Source: Jiella marina
Lineage (GTDB): Bacteria > Pseudomonadota > Alphaproteobacteria > Rhizobiales > Rhizobiaceae
Direction of reading: 5' to 3'
NCBI RefSeq assembly: GCF_024359545.1
Contig: NZ_JAKQZG010000002.1
Location: 62,001-126,000, forward strand
DNA: 64,000 bases
The notes beneath the pieces are model-generated. The model had not been told where the DNA came from and did no database searches. It saw only the letters and a list, made by a program, of their open reading frames with translations. This document shows positions 1-11,334 of this stretch, piece by piece; within the stretch, counting starts at the first letter, position 1, and the number at the start of each line of letters is the position of its first letter. The position numbers and the translations under genes are program-made.

Positions 1-2
1 GC

Positions 3-419
3 GCCGAGGCGCGACGCCTGACCGAGTGGTTCCTCTACAAGATGGACAATGAGGTCACGCGCTATCTCATCCGCGAGCGCGTCTTCAAGCTCGAGATGCG
101 GCCCGATCAGGGCGGCGGCGCCCCGGACGCCTCCGCCATCCGCGCGGCACGCGCCAATCTGAAGCACCATCTGCGCTATCTCGGCTGGCTCGTGGAAAGC
201 CGGGACTGGCTGGCGGGGACGCGCCTGTCCTATGCCGACATCGCGGCCGCGGCCGCCCTCTCGACGCTCGACTATATCGGCGAGATCTCCTGGGACGAGG
301 AGCCTCTGGTCAAGGACTGGTATATGCGGCTGAAGTCGCGGCCCTCCTTCCGGGCTCTGCTTGCCGAACGCGTGCGCGGCCTGCCGCCCTCGCTCAACTA
401 CGCCGAACTCGATTTCTGA
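3..419 (+). CDS. Glutathione S-transferase family protein, C-terminal part (partial)
   Basis: The open frame enters from the left edge of the window, so the N-terminal thioredoxin-like half with the glutathione site is missing; 138 residues are visible. What remains is an all-helical GST C-terminal domain. Its run WLAGTRLSYADIAAAAALSTLDYIG fits the SxADI motif that caps the core helix of this domain, here inside a typical 'D/E-WLAG...S-ADI' stretch, followed by a W-Y-M-R-L-K-S-R-PSF helix common in bacterial GSTs. GSTs conjugate or reduce electrophiles with glutathione in the cytoplasm; the substrate cannot be inferred from this part. An internal ATG at 42 is unlikely to be the start, because the in-frame sequence before it is also GST-like. 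Confidence 0.85.
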   Translation, partial: AEARRLTEWFLYKMDNEVTRYLIRERVFKLEMRPDQGGGAPDASAIRAARANLKHHLRYLGWLVESRDWLAGTRLSYADIAAAAALSTLDYIGEISWDEEPLVKDWYMRLKSRPSFRALLAERVRGLPPSLNYAELDF

Positions 420-473
420 TCGCCGCCGCGAAGGTTCTCGTCGCGAGTCGGATTGTCATGCGGCGAGCGACGA

Positions 474-1358
474 TCAGCTTCTGTAATGCTCGATGAAGGC
501 ACGGAGCGCCGGGCGCATCTGGCGGCGCGACGGATAATAGATGCCGAAACCGTCGAACTCGGGGCAATGGTCGGCAAGAAGCCGCACGAGCCGTCCCGTC
601 TCGATATGCTCGGCGACCTGCGGCAACAGCGCCACGGCGATGCCTAGTCCTTCGAGTGCCGCGGCAACTCCTGCCTGGGTGTCGTTGACGATGACCGCAG
701 GCTTGGGGAGCGCGACCATGGGCTGCCCGTCGATCTGAAACTCCCACCGATAGATCGGTCCGGAATCGAAGCGGCGGACGATTCCGGCATGCCCGGCGAG
801 ATCGGCGGGTGTCACGGGCCTGCCGTGACGGGCGAGATAATCGGGGCTCGCAATGATCGCGAGCGCCATGGCCGGCCCGGTCGGCACGCGAATCATGTCC
901 CGCTCGATCGATTCGCGCAGGCGGATTCCGGCGTCGAATCCTCTCGAAGTGACGTCGGCGAAGTCATCGTCCAAGGTGAAATCGAGGATGATGTGAGGAT
1001 GGGTCTCGCGGAAGGCCGCGATCTTCCGCAAGATCACGATCTCATAGGCCGAACGGGAGAGGTTGACCTTCAAGGTCCCGCTCGGTTCGCCGCGCGCCGC
1101 ACCCGCCGCGACGAGGGCCTCCGCAATCTCTCCGAAGGCCGGGCCGAGCCGCGAAAGCAGCGCCTCGCCATCGGGCGTCGGCGAGACCGAGCGCGTGGTC
1201 CGGTTCAACAATCTCAAGCCGAGCGCGGTCTCCAGCGAGGCGATCGCATGGCTGACCGCCGAGGGCGACAGCCCGACTTCACGTCCGGTTGCACGAAACG
1301 AGCGCAGCCGCGCGACGGTCACGAAAAGGGCGAGCGGAGATAGCAGCGAACGATCCAT
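474..1358 (-). CDS. LysR family transcriptional regulator
   Basis: A 294-residue protein of normal LysR length. An N-terminal winged helix-turn-helix spans about residues 5-65 (GREVGLSPSAVSHAIASLE, then LGLRLLNRTTRSVSPTPDGE), followed by a LysR substrate-binding domain of about 200 residues. I chose the ATG at 1358 (MDRSLLSPLALFV), since the extra 12 upstream codons in the longest frame are not family-like. It is divergent from the aldo/keto reductase gene starting at 1459, with only 100 bp between them; LysR proteins often control the divergent neighbour and themselves, so the reductase is the likely target (inference). The inducer is unknown. Confidence 0.93.
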   Translation of the reverse strand: MDRSLLSPLALFVTVARLRSFRATGREVGLSPSAVSHAIASLETALGLRLLNRTTRSVSPTPDGEALLSRLGPAFGEIAEALVAAGAARGEPSGTLKVNLSRSAYEIVILRKIAAFRETHPHIILDFTLDDDFADVTSRGFDAGIRLRESIERDMIRVPTGPAMALAIIASPDYLARHGRPVTPADLAGHAGIVRRFDSGPIYRWEFQIDGQPMVALPKPAVIVNDTQAGVAAALEGLGIAVALLPQVAEHIETGRLVRLLADHCPEFDGFGIYYPSRRQMRPALRAFIEHYRS

Positions 1359-1395
1359 TGGTGCACCGTATCGAACAAGCTGTGAAATTGGCATG

Positions 1396-1409
1396 GGCTT
1401 TTGAAAGCC
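1396..1409. promoter_or_regulatory. Candidate LysR operator: near-perfect 14-bp palindrome
   Basis: The sequence GGCTTTTGAAAGCC has 6-bp perfect arms around a 2-bp centre and lies in the 100-bp divergent gap between the LysR gene and the aldo/keto reductase gene. It sits where an autoregulated divergent operator would be expected. It has no experimental support, and LysR sites are usually longer (T-N11-A). Confidence 0.35.
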
Positions 1410-1458
1410 ACCGCGCGGCCCACTTTCGGCTCACCACCCAAGAGAAGGACCAGAGACG

Positions 1459-2448
<990 letters not shown>

Positions 2449-2461
2449 GGAGTTCAAGGCG

Positions 2462-2926
2462 ATGGCGAAGGACTGGAAACTGCCGCGCAAGGGAAGCTGC
2501 CGCTGCGGCGCACTGTCCATCGAGGTGACGGTCGCACCGATGATGACGGCCGCCTGCCATTGCCGCGGCTGCCAGAAGATGGCCTCCAGCGCCTATTCGC
2601 TGACGATGATGGTGCCCGAAGACGGTTTCGCCGTAACGAGCGGCGAACCCGTTCTGGGCGGACTGAAGGGCGAGGAGGTCCAGCACTTCTTCTGCCCGTC
2701 CTGCCTGACATGGGTGTTTTCGAAACCGAAGCGGCTGCCGGGCTTCGTCAACCTTAGATCCTCCATGCTGGACGACACGAGCGACATCGCGCCGTTCATC
2801 GAGACCTGCACGGAGGACAAGCTCGCCTTTGCCGAGACGGGTGCACCCCGCAGCTTCGAGAAATTCCCGGGCCCCGACGATTTCGGCCCGCTGCTTCAGG
2901 CGTTCGGGGAGTGGGTGGCGCGTTGA
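2462..2926 (+). CDS. GFA family (glutathione-dependent formaldehyde-activating enzyme/CENP-V type) protein
   Basis: A 154-residue zinc-binding beta-rich protein. The cysteines that hold the metals are visible: GSCRCGALSIEV near the N-terminus, ACHCRGCQKM about 20 residues later, and FFCPSCLTWVF in the middle. Members of this family adduct glutathione with small aldehydes or have no assigned substrate; the name from Gfa is a family label and not a demonstrated activity. The start lies 13 bp after the aldo/keto reductase stop, so the two are probably cotranscribed. Confidence 0.88.
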   Translation: MAKDWKLPRKGSCRCGALSIEVTVAPMMTAACHCRGCQKMASSAYSLTMMVPEDGFAVTSGEPVLGGLKGEEVQHFFCPSCLTWVFSKPKRLPGFVNLRSSMLDDTSDIAPFIETCTEDKLAFAETGAPRSFEKFPGPDDFGPLLQAFGEWVAR

Positions 2927-2983
2927 GCTGACCCGGCCTTCGAACCCTTGCGGCCATCGAACCTGCCCGTCATATCCGGGCCG

Positions 2984-4141
2984 ATGACCCGCGCCGCCTC
3001 CAACGCCCTGAAGAGCTTCCTCGACGCCGAGGCCCGCCGCCTCGGCTTCGCCGCTTGCGGCATTGCCAGCGCCGAGGGCGACGTTCTAGCCGGACCGCGG
3101 CTCCAAGAATTCGTCGCGGACGGCCGCCACGGCACCATGGGCTGGATGCCGGAGACGCTCGAGCGCCGCCGCTCGCCGCGGGATCTCTGGCCGGACGTGC
3201 AGTCCATCCTTGTGCTCGCGATGAATTACGGGCCGGACGAGGACCCGCTGGCGATCCTCGCGCGCCCGGATCGGGGCGCGATCTCTGTCTATGCCCGCCA
3301 CCGCGACTATCACGACGTGATCAAGGGCAAGCTCAAGGAGTGCGCCGCGCGCCTGATCGCCAAGGCCCGTCAGCTTGATCTCGGCGAACATGACGCCAAG
3401 GTCTTCGTCGATACGGCGCCGGTCATGGAAAAGCCGCTCGGGCAGGCGGCCGGCATCGGCTGGCAGGGCAAGCACACCAATCTTCTCAGCCGTGAACACG
3501 GCTCCTGGCTGTTTCTCGGCTCGATCTTCACCACGCTGCCGCTCGAATCGGACGAGGCCGCCGAAGAACATTGCGGCTCCTGCCGGGCCTGTCTCGACGC
3601 CTGCCCGACCGACGCCTTCCCGGCGCCGTTCCAGCTCGATGCCCGGCTTTGCATCTCCTACCTCACCATCGAGACCAAGGCGGTCATCCCGCGTCATCTG
3701 CGTGAGGCCATGGACAACCGCATTTATGGCTGCGACGACTGCCTTGCCGTCTGCCCCTGGAACAAGTTCGCCAAGGCTGCCCGCGAGGCGAAGCTCATCG
3801 CCCGGGACGATCTGCGCGCGCCGCGTCTGCAAGATCTGCTGACGCTCGACGATCCCGGCTTTCGCGCGCTCTTCTCCGGCTCCCCGATCAAGCGGATCGG
3901 GCGCGACAAGTTCGTCTCCAACTGTCTGATCGCGGCCGGCAATTCCGACGAAAAAGAGCTTCTTCCCCTTGTCGAGGTGCTGGGCGACGACCCTGCCCCG
4001 CTGGTGCGGGCGATGGCGGTCTGGGCGCTTTCGCGCCTCGATCCGGAACAGGCCTTGCAGCGTCGCGCCGGTGCGCTTCATAGGGAAGAAGAAGAGATCG
4101 TGCGGAGCGAGTGGCATGCCGTGGAAAAGGTCGAAGAATGA
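2984..4141 (+). CDS. queG: Epoxyqueuosine reductase
   Basis: QueG reduces epoxyqueuosine to queuosine in tRNA, the last step of queuosine synthesis, using cobalamin and two [4Fe-4S] clusters in the cytoplasm. The 385-residue product has the QueG layout: an N-terminal cobalamin domain (GIASAEG, then GTMGWM and an ILVLAMNYGPDEDP strand), the ferredoxin-like cluster motif CGSCRACLDACPTDAF near residue 200, a second CDDCLAVCPWN near 250, and C-terminal HEAT-like helices. I prefer the ATG at 2984; an in-frame TTG at 2948 would add 12 residues. The next small gene overlaps its end by 26 bp. Confidence 0.95.
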   Translation: MTRAASNALKSFLDAEARRLGFAACGIASAEGDVLAGPRLQEFVADGRHGTMGWMPETLERRRSPRDLWPDVQSILVLAMNYGPDEDPLAILARPDRGAISVYARHRDYHDVIKGKLKECAARLIAKARQLDLGEHDAKVFVDTAPVMEKPLGQAAGIGWQGKHTNLLSREHGSWLFLGSIFTTLPLESDEAAEEHCGSCRACLDACPTDAFPAPFQLDARLCISYLTIETKAVIPRHLREAMDNRIYGCDDCLAVCPWNKFAKAAREAKLIARDDLRAPRLQDLLTLDDPGFRALFSGSPIKRIGRDKFVSNCLIAAGNSDEKELLPLVEVLGDDPAPLVRAMAVWALSRLDPEQALQRRAGALHREEEEIVRSEWHAVEKVEE

Positions 4142-4508
4142 ACCTCAGGACACCCGGCCTGGCGCGACGAGCGAGCCGACGGCGGCCCTCACGGGCGGCG
4201 AGGCCGACCACGCCGAGCGACGTCGACAAGCCCGCGCCCTCTTCCGCGCAGCGGCGGGCGGTGTCGAGCGACGTGGCGCCACCCTCACCGGCTCCGAGGC
4301 GCTCGGCGCGGGCTCGGCGGGCGCCGTTGCCATCGGCGCGCTGGCGCTCGGCGCGGTCGCGATTGGAGCATTCGCCATCGGCCGGCTCTCGGTGGGCCGC
4401 GCCCGCGTCGGCCGACTCGAAATGAAGGACGCCGACATCGATCGGCTGCGCATCGGCCTGCTGGAGATCGACACGATCGTCCCGCCGCGCCGCCGTTTTC
4501 ACCTCTAA
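4116..4508 (+). CDS. Small protein with Ala/Gly/Leu/Ile repeats, unknown function
   Basis: A 130-residue protein whose ATG lies inside the end of queG (26-bp overlap, +1 frame), implying translational coupling. The N-terminal half is hydrophilic (ERRRQARALFRAAAGGVER). The C-terminal half is a run of about six short repeats, SEALGAGSAGAVAIGALA and so on to AIGRLSVGRARVGRLEMKDADIDRLRIGLLEI, with an aliphatic residue every two to five positions. This periodicity resembles a small beta-helical or pentapeptide-like fold more than a membrane helix, although a single hydrophobic segment around residues 65-90 is possible. I recognise similar small proteins in alphaproteobacteria but no assigned function. 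Confidence 0.7.
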   Translation: MPWKRSKNEPQDTRPGATSEPTAALTGGEADHAERRRQARALFRAAAGGVERRGATLTGSEALGAGSAGAVAIGALALGAVAIGAFAIGRLSVGRARVGRLEMKDADIDRLRIGLLEIDTIVPPRRRFHL

Positions 4509-4520
4509 GCGATAGGCTCC

Positions 4521-5435
4521 ATGCATCTTTTCGTCTTCGGCTACGGCTATTCCGCTTCCCATTTCGTCGACAGTCTCGACAAGTCCGAGGTGACCATCGA
4601 GGGTGTGACCGTACGCTCCACGGACAAGGCGCTGTCGCTGGCGGCCCACGGTTTGAAGCCACTGGTCTTTGATGGCGAGCATCCGGGCGAAGGGATCGCC
4701 GGCGCGCTGTATCGCGCGACCCATCTCATTATCTCGGCACCGCCCGGCCACGAGGCGCCGGCCGGCGCCCATGTCGGCGGCGCCAATGCCCGCGCCGGCG
4801 ATCCCGTTCTGCGCTGGTATTTCGACGAAATCGCCCATGGCAGCCCGAACCTCGAATGGATCGGCTATCTGTCGACGGTCGGCGTCTATGGCGACCATGA
4901 CGGCGCCTGGGTGGACGAGGAAACCCCGCCTGAACCGGTCTCGAAACGCTCCAAGGCGCGGATCGAGGCGGAAAATGCCTGGGTAGAGCTCGGCAAGACC
5001 CGGGGCGTGCCGGTCGCGATCTTGCGGCTCTCCGGCATTTACGGCCCCGGCCGCAACAGCTTCGTCAGTCTGAAGAACGGCACCGCCAAGCGTCTGGTGA
5101 AGCCGGGCCAGGTGTTCAATCGCATCCATGTGGACGACATCGCCGGTGCGCTGTCGCTCCTCGCCGACAAGCGCCTCGGCGGGATCTTCAACGTCACCGA
5201 CGACGAGCCCGCCCCGCCCCAGGACGTGGTGCTGCACGCCGCCGAGTTGGTCGGCACCGAGCCTCCGGGCGAGACCGACTTCGCCGTCGCCGACCTTTCG
5301 CCCATGGCCCGCAGCTTCTATGGCGAGAACAAGCGCGTTTCGAACGCCAAGCTCAAGGAGGCGGGCTACAGCTTCCGCTATCCCACCTACCGCGAGGGTC
5401 TCGCGGGCCTCACCGGCGACTTCAAGGCGGGCTGA
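4521..5435 (+). CDS. SDR family NAD(P)-binding protein (YeeZ-like)
   Basis: A 304-residue Rossmann protein of the atypical short-chain dehydrogenase/epimerase group. The N-terminal strand MHLFVFGYGYSASHF carries a shortened glycine motif (GYGYSA) as in YeeZ-like proteins. A YLSTVGVYGDHDGAWVDE stretch near residue 120 places a Ser/Tyr pair, and LRLSGIYGPGRNSF near 170 is the typical epimerase-type segment, with VDDIAGAL following. The reaction is not known for this group. It begins 12 bp after the repeat protein and may share the queG transcript. Confidence 0.85.
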   Translation: MHLFVFGYGYSASHFVDSLDKSEVTIEGVTVRSTDKALSLAAHGLKPLVFDGEHPGEGIAGALYRATHLIISAPPGHEAPAGAHVGGANARAGDPVLRWYFDEIAHGSPNLEWIGYLSTVGVYGDHDGAWVDEETPPEPVSKRSKARIEAENAWVELGKTRGVPVAILRLSGIYGPGRNSFVSLKNGTAKRLVKPGQVFNRIHVDDIAGALSLLADKRLGGIFNVTDDEPAPPQDVVLHAAELVGTEPPGETDFAVADLSPMARSFYGENKRVSNAKLKEAGYSFRYPTYREGLAGLTGDFKAG

Positions 5436-5443
5436 GACCGGAT

Positions 5444-5470
5444 GCCGGTTGCCCGGCGTTTCTTTCTATG
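5444..5470 (+). terminator. Putative intrinsic terminator after the SDR gene
   Basis: A short GC stem (GCCGG/CCGGC with a 4-nt loop) is followed directly by GTTTTTCTTTCTA. It separates the queG-SDR transcript from the binding-protein gene at 5560. The stem is only 5 bp, so efficiency is uncertain. Confidence 0.5.
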
Positions 5471-5559
5471 GAAAACAATCTCATGACGTCCCGAGGCAGG
5501 CTTGCGCACCGAGCCGACCGCACTGGGGCATGAGGTAGTGTTTTTCGGGAGGTAACACC

Positions 5560-6732
5560 ATGGCAATCATCCGCACGGCTGCGATCGGGTTTCTGGCGAG
5601 CGCCGCGCTCGTCGGCTCCGCCTTCGCCCAGGAGGAGGCGGACGACACACTGACCGTCGGCGTGATGGTCACCCTGAGTGGTCCAGCGGCGGTGCTGGGA
5701 CAGCAGGCGCGCGACGGCTTCATGCTGGCGCTGGAGGATATGGGCGGCGAACTCGGCGGGGTGAAGACCGAGATCATCACCGTCGACGACGAGCTGAAGC
5801 CCGATGTCGCCGCCAACAAGGCGCGCGAACTGGTCGAGCGCGACGACGCCGACTTCGTGGTCGGCCCGATCTTTTCCAACATCATGCAGGCGATCGCCAA
5901 GCCCGTGACCGATGGCGGCGCTTTCCTGATCAGCCCGAACGCCGGCCCATCGAATCTCGCCGGCGCCGATTGCGACAAGAACCTTTTCGTCGTCTCCTAT
6001 CAGAACGACCAGAACCATGAGGTTCTCGGCAAATACGCCCAGGATCAGGGCTATCAGCGCGTCTTCCTGATGGCGCCGAACTATCAGGCGGGCAAGGATT
6101 CGCTCGCCGGCTTCAAGCGCTCCTACAAGGGCGAGGTGGTAAACGAGATCTACACCTCCCTCGGCCAGCTCGACTTTTCCGCCGAACTCGCCCAGATCGC
6201 CGCCGCCCAGCCGGACGCCGTCTTCACCTTCATGCCCGGCGGCATGGGCGTGAACCTCGTCAAGCAATATCGCCAGGCCGGTCTCGACCAGATCCCGTTC
6301 CTGTCCGCCTTCACCGTCGACGAGACGACGCTGCCGGCCCAGCAGGACGCCGCGCTCGGCTTCTTCGGCGGCTCCAACTGGGCGCCCGACATGGACAATG
6401 AGGCGTCGAAAGCCTTCGTCGCCGCCTATGAGGAGAAATACGGCAGCGTGCCGGGCAGCTACGCCATGCATGGCTACGACGCCGCCAAGCTGATCGACGC
6501 GGCGGTCAGGAAGGCCGGCCTCGGCGACCAGGACGCCCTGCGAAAGGCGCTCGAAAGCGCCGACTTCCAGTCGCTCCGCGGCGACTTCGAATTCGGCCCG
6601 AACCACTATCCGGTGCAGGACTTCTATCTCGTCAAGGTCGCCAAGCGCGACGACGGCAAGTTCCAGACCGAGATCGAACAGACGATCTTCGAGGACTATG
6701 CCGACAATTACGTCGCCTCGTGCAAGATGTGA
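5560..6732 (+). CDS. ABC transporter substrate-binding protein, branched-chain amino acid (LivK/HAAT) type
   Basis: A 390-residue periplasmic protein with a clean signal peptide (about residues 1-23, ending SAFAQ) followed by a type I periplasmic binding fold: LTVGVMVTLSGPAAVLGQQARDG at the mature N-terminus, VVGPIFSNIMQAI, and LISPNAGPSNLAG near residue 125. A strong ribosome site (GGGAGGTAA) precedes the ATG. It heads an operon with two permeases and two ATPases, so it is the ligand receptor of a HAAT-class importer. The family transports branched-chain amino acids but also many amides, urea and aromatic acids; the neighbouring arylformamidase-like hydrolase hints at an aromatic or amide ligand (inference). 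Confidence 0.93.
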   Translation: MAIIRTAAIGFLASAALVGSAFAQEEADDTLTVGVMVTLSGPAAVLGQQARDGFMLALEDMGGELGGVKTEIITVDDELKPDVAANKARELVERDDADFVVGPIFSNIMQAIAKPVTDGGAFLISPNAGPSNLAGADCDKNLFVVSYQNDQNHEVLGKYAQDQGYQRVFLMAPNYQAGKDSLAGFKRSYKGEVVNEIYTSLGQLDFSAELAQIAAAQPDAVFTFMPGGMGVNLVKQYRQAGLDQIPFLSAFTVDETTLPAQQDAALGFFGGSNWAPDMDNEASKAFVAAYEEKYGSVPGSYAMHGYDAAKLIDAAVRKAGLGDQDALRKALESADFQSLRGDFEFGPNHYPVQDFYLVKVAKRDDGKFQTEIEQTIFEDYADNYVASCKM

Positions 6733-6781
6733 GGTCAAGGTCGGGATCAAGCCAGGGCCGAGAAGCGAGACGTGTCAGTAG

Positions 6782-6949
6782 CCCCTCATCCTGAGGTGCG
6801 ATCGGCGCGCAGCGACGGGAGCCTCGAAGGGCGGGGGGCGCTGGGCTCGACCTCGCCGCATCGCCCTTCCAAAGGCGCATCCCTTGAAATGGCAGCGCCT
6901 GCCCACTCGCCCTTCGAGGCTCGCTTCGCTCACGCCTCAGGATGAGGGG
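6782..6949. repeat. Inverted pair of palindromic (REP-like) repeat elements
   Basis: The outer 15 bp at 6782-6796 (CCCCTCATCCTGAGG) are matched perfectly inverted at 6935-6949, and 15 bp at 6819-6833 (GAGCCTCGAAGGGCG) are matched perfectly inverted at 6908-6922. The segments between are imperfectly complementary. The element fills most of the 259-bp gap between the binding-protein gene and the first permease gene. CCTCATCCTGAGG/GCCTCGAAGG elements are recurrent intergenic palindromes in rhizobial genomes. As RNA it would form a long stem between the abundant binding protein and the membrane genes, which could stabilise the upstream message or attenuate the downstream one. Confidence 0.88.
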
Positions 6950-6991
6950 GCTCCTCCTACGCTCCACGAGCATGAGAACGACGCAGAATCC

Positions 6992-7918
6992 ATGTTCAAC
7001 CTCTTCCTTCTCCAGGCCCTGAACGGCGTGCAGTTCGGCATTCTCCTGTTTCTCGTCGCGGCCGGGCTGACGCTGATCTTCGGCGTCATGGATCTGATCA
7101 ATCTGGCCCATGGCGTGCTCTATATGGTGGGCGCCTATTTCGTCGCGGCATTCACCGCGGCGACGGGCGACTTCTTCGTCGGTCTCGCCATCGCCCTGCC
7201 GGCGGCGCTCGCCTTCGGCATCCTGCTCGAAGTCCTGATCTTCCGGCATCTCTATGATCGCGACCATCTCGACCAGGTGCTCGCCACCTTCGGGCTGATC
7301 CTGATCCTCAACGAGGCGGTGAAGATCATCTGGGGCGCAGCGCCCATGAGCGTGCCGGTGCCGGACGCGCTTTCGGGCTCGATCCCCCTGATCGGCTTCC
7401 TGCGATATCCGGTGTTTCGCGTGGCGATCATCGCCGCCGGCCTCTTCACCGCCGTCGGTCTCTGGCTCCTGGTCAACCACACCCGCATCGGCATGCTGCT
7501 GCGCGCCGGCGCCTCCAACGCGCCGATGGTCTCGGCGCTCGGCGTCGACATCCGCCGGCTGTTCATGGTGATCTTCGGCCTCGGCGCCATGCTGGCGGCC
7601 TTTGCCGGGGCGATGATCGCGCCGATCCTCTCGGTCGAGCCGGGCATGGGCGACCAGATCCTGATCCTCACCTTCGTTGTCATCGTCATCGGCGGCGTCG
7701 GCTCGGTGCGCGGCGCCTTCGTCGCGGCGATTCTCGTCGGGCTGGTCGACACGCTCGGCCGCACCTTCGGGCCGATCCTGCTCGGCCAGATCATGGACGC
7801 CTCCGCCGCCTCGCAGACCGGGCGGACCATCGCGCCCATGCTGATCTACATCCTGATGGCCGCCGTCCTGTTCTTCCGGCCGACCGGGCTGTTTCCCGCC
7901 AGGGGAGCAGCGGCTTGA
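6992..7918 (+). CDS. livH: Branched-chain amino acid type ABC transporter permease (LivH)
   Basis: A 308-residue inner-membrane protein with about eight hydrophobic segments. The start FNLFLLQALNGVQFGILLFLVAAGLTLIFGVMDLINLAHG is the hallmark of LivH permeases, as is the late IGGVGSVRGAFVAAILVGLVDTLG segment that contacts the ATPase. I chose the ATG at 6992; the longer frame starts inside the upstream repeat element. It pairs with the LivM-like gene downstream (4-bp overlap) to form the transmembrane channel. Confidence 0.95.
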   Translation: MFNLFLLQALNGVQFGILLFLVAAGLTLIFGVMDLINLAHGVLYMVGAYFVAAFTAATGDFFVGLAIALPAALAFGILLEVLIFRHLYDRDHLDQVLATFGLILILNEAVKIIWGAAPMSVPVPDALSGSIPLIGFLRYPVFRVAIIAAGLFTAVGLWLLVNHTRIGMLLRAGASNAPMVSALGVDIRRLFMVIFGLGAMLAAFAGAMIAPILSVEPGMGDQILILTFVVIVIGGVGSVRGAFVAAILVGLVDTLGRTFGPILLGQIMDASAASQTGRTIAPMLIYILMAAVLFFRPTGLFPARGAAA

Positions 7919-8927
7919 GCGCATCCGAGGCAGCCGGCCGACCGGTCGACCAGGTTCAAACGCCAGCGAAGCGTGGCCGGCTTTTCGGGCCGGGCCGCAG
8001 GCTTGCCGCGATCGTCATCTTCGCGGCCCTCGCTTTGTTGCCGCTGGTGGCGAACCTCATCGGCGATCCGTTCCTGGTGGTCACAGCGACGCGGATCATG
8101 GTCTTCGCGCTTGCGGCCCTGTCGCTCGATCTCCTCATCGGCTTCGGCGCGATGGTCTCCTTCGGCCACGCCGCCTTTCTCGGCATCGGCGCCTATGCGG
8201 TGGCGATCCTCGCGAGCCACGGCGTCGAGGACATTCTCGTCCAGACCGTCGTGGCGGTCGCCGCGGCCAGTCTCTTCGCCTTCGTCACCGGCGCGATCTC
8301 GCTGAAGACCAAGGGTGTCTATTTCATCATGATCACGCTGGCCTTCGGGCAGATGGCCTATTTCTTCATGGTCTCGCTGTCAGCCTATGGCGGCGACGAC
8401 GGGATCACGCTGGATCGCCGCTCGACACTCCTCGGCAGCCGGCTTCTTTCCGACGACATCGCCCTTTTCTACGCCCTGCTCGCTGTGCTCGTCCTCGCCT
8501 ATCTCGGCCTTACCCGCCTGATCGGCTCGCGCTTCGGCCGGGTGATCCGCGGGACACGGGAAAACCCCGCGCGCATGCAGGCGATCGGCTTCGAGCCGTT
8601 CCGCTTCCAGTTGACGGCCTATGTCATCGCCGGGGCGATCGCGGCCGTGGCAGGGGTCTTCCTAGCCAATCAGGCGGAATTCGTCTCGCCCGCCTATATG
8701 AGCTGGCAGCGCTCGGGCGAGCTGATCGTCATGGTCGTGGTCGGCGGTATGGGCACGCTGATCGGTCCGGTGGCCGGCGCCATCGCTTTCCTGCTCCTCG
8801 AAGACTGGCTCGCCGCCTTCTCCGAGCACTGGAAGCTCGGCCTTGGCGTCCTTCTCATCCTGCTCGTACTCTTCGGGCGCGGTGGGCTCGCGGGGCTTGC
8901 CAGGCGTCTCACGGGCGGGGGACGTGC

Positions 8928-8931
<4 letters not shown>
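7915..8931 (+). CDS. livM: Branched-chain amino acid type ABC transporter permease (LivM)
   Basis: A 338-residue permease with a hydrophilic 25-residue N-terminus, then multiple membrane segments. Family marks include SLDLLIGFGAMVSFGHAAFLGIGAYAVAI near residue 65 and VVGGMGTLIGPVAGAIAFLLLEDW near 275. The start is a TTG that overlaps the livH stop (TTGA), which implies coupled translation. It stops in a 4-bp overlap with the livG start. Confidence 0.95.
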
Positions 8932-10382
<1,451 letters not shown>

Positions 10383-10390
<8 letters not shown>

Positions 10391-11267
10391 CAGCACCATG
10401 CCGGAGCCGGATGCAGCCTTCGAGCCGGTCTGGACCGGCGGCGCTCCCATCGCGGATATCGACGCAGCCTACGACAATGGCGCGGCCATTCCCGATGCAG
10501 CGAGCTACACACCGCGCTGGGCGGCGCTCGCCCGCGCCTTCCGCGACCGCATGATGGCTGCCGGCCGCGCCGAGTTGCACCTGCCCTACGGCGAAGGAAG
10601 TCGTCAGTATTACGACCTCTTCCATCCCGGAGGGACGCCAAAGGGCCTCGTCGTCTTCGTCCATGGCGGCTACTGGAAGGCGCAGGAGATCGGCAACTGG
10701 TCGCATCTTGCCGCTGGCAGCCTGGCCCATGACTTTGCGGTGGCGCTGCCGGAATACACGCTCTGTCCCGATACGAGCGTGCCGGACATCACCCGCGAGA
10801 TCGGCGTCTTTCTCGATCATGTCGCGGCTCGGGTGACCGGCCCCATCCACCTCGCCGGTCATTCCGCCGGCGGTCACCTGGTGACCCGGATGCTCTGCGA
10901 AGACGCGCCGATCGCGGCGACGACCGCCGAGCGCACTGCCCGCACCGTGACGATCAGCGGCGTTCACGATCTGAGGCCCTTGGTGCGGACCAAAATGAAC
11001 GAGACCCTGCGGCTCACGCCCGATGAGGCGACGGCCGAAAGCCCGGCGCTCCTGATGCCGCGCCCGGGCGTCGACCTCGTCTGCCTCGCCGGCGGGGCGG
11101 AGCTCGCCGAGTTTCGCCGGCAGAACGCCCTCCTCGCCAATGTCTGGCACGGCCTTCGGGCGAAGACGACGGCGCTCGAACAGCCGGACCGGCACCATTT
11201 CGACATCTGCGACGAGTTGGCGGACCCTGACAGCCGGCTCGTCGCCATCTTGACGGGGCTCGGATGA
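10383..11267 (+). CDS. Alpha/beta hydrolase, arylformamidase (kynurenine formamidase)-like
   Basis: A 294-residue cytoplasmic alpha/beta hydrolase. The oxyanion motif VFVHGGYWKA lies near residue 92, the nucleophile elbow is HLAGHSAGGHLVTRM near 160, and the catalytic His is probably in RHHFDICDEL near 270, with an acidic partner before it. The HGGYW and GHSAGGHL pair is typical of the kynurenine formamidase-like esterases. It overlaps livF by 8 bp, so it is the last catalytic gene of the transporter operon and probably hydrolyses the imported compound or its product; an N-formyl or ester substrate is an inference from the family only. Confidence 0.85.
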
Positions 11268-11334
11268 GACCCGAAACCAGACACGACGAAGCGCGGCGCA
11301 TCGATTGTCGCTATCAAGACGGCAGGAGCAAGTG

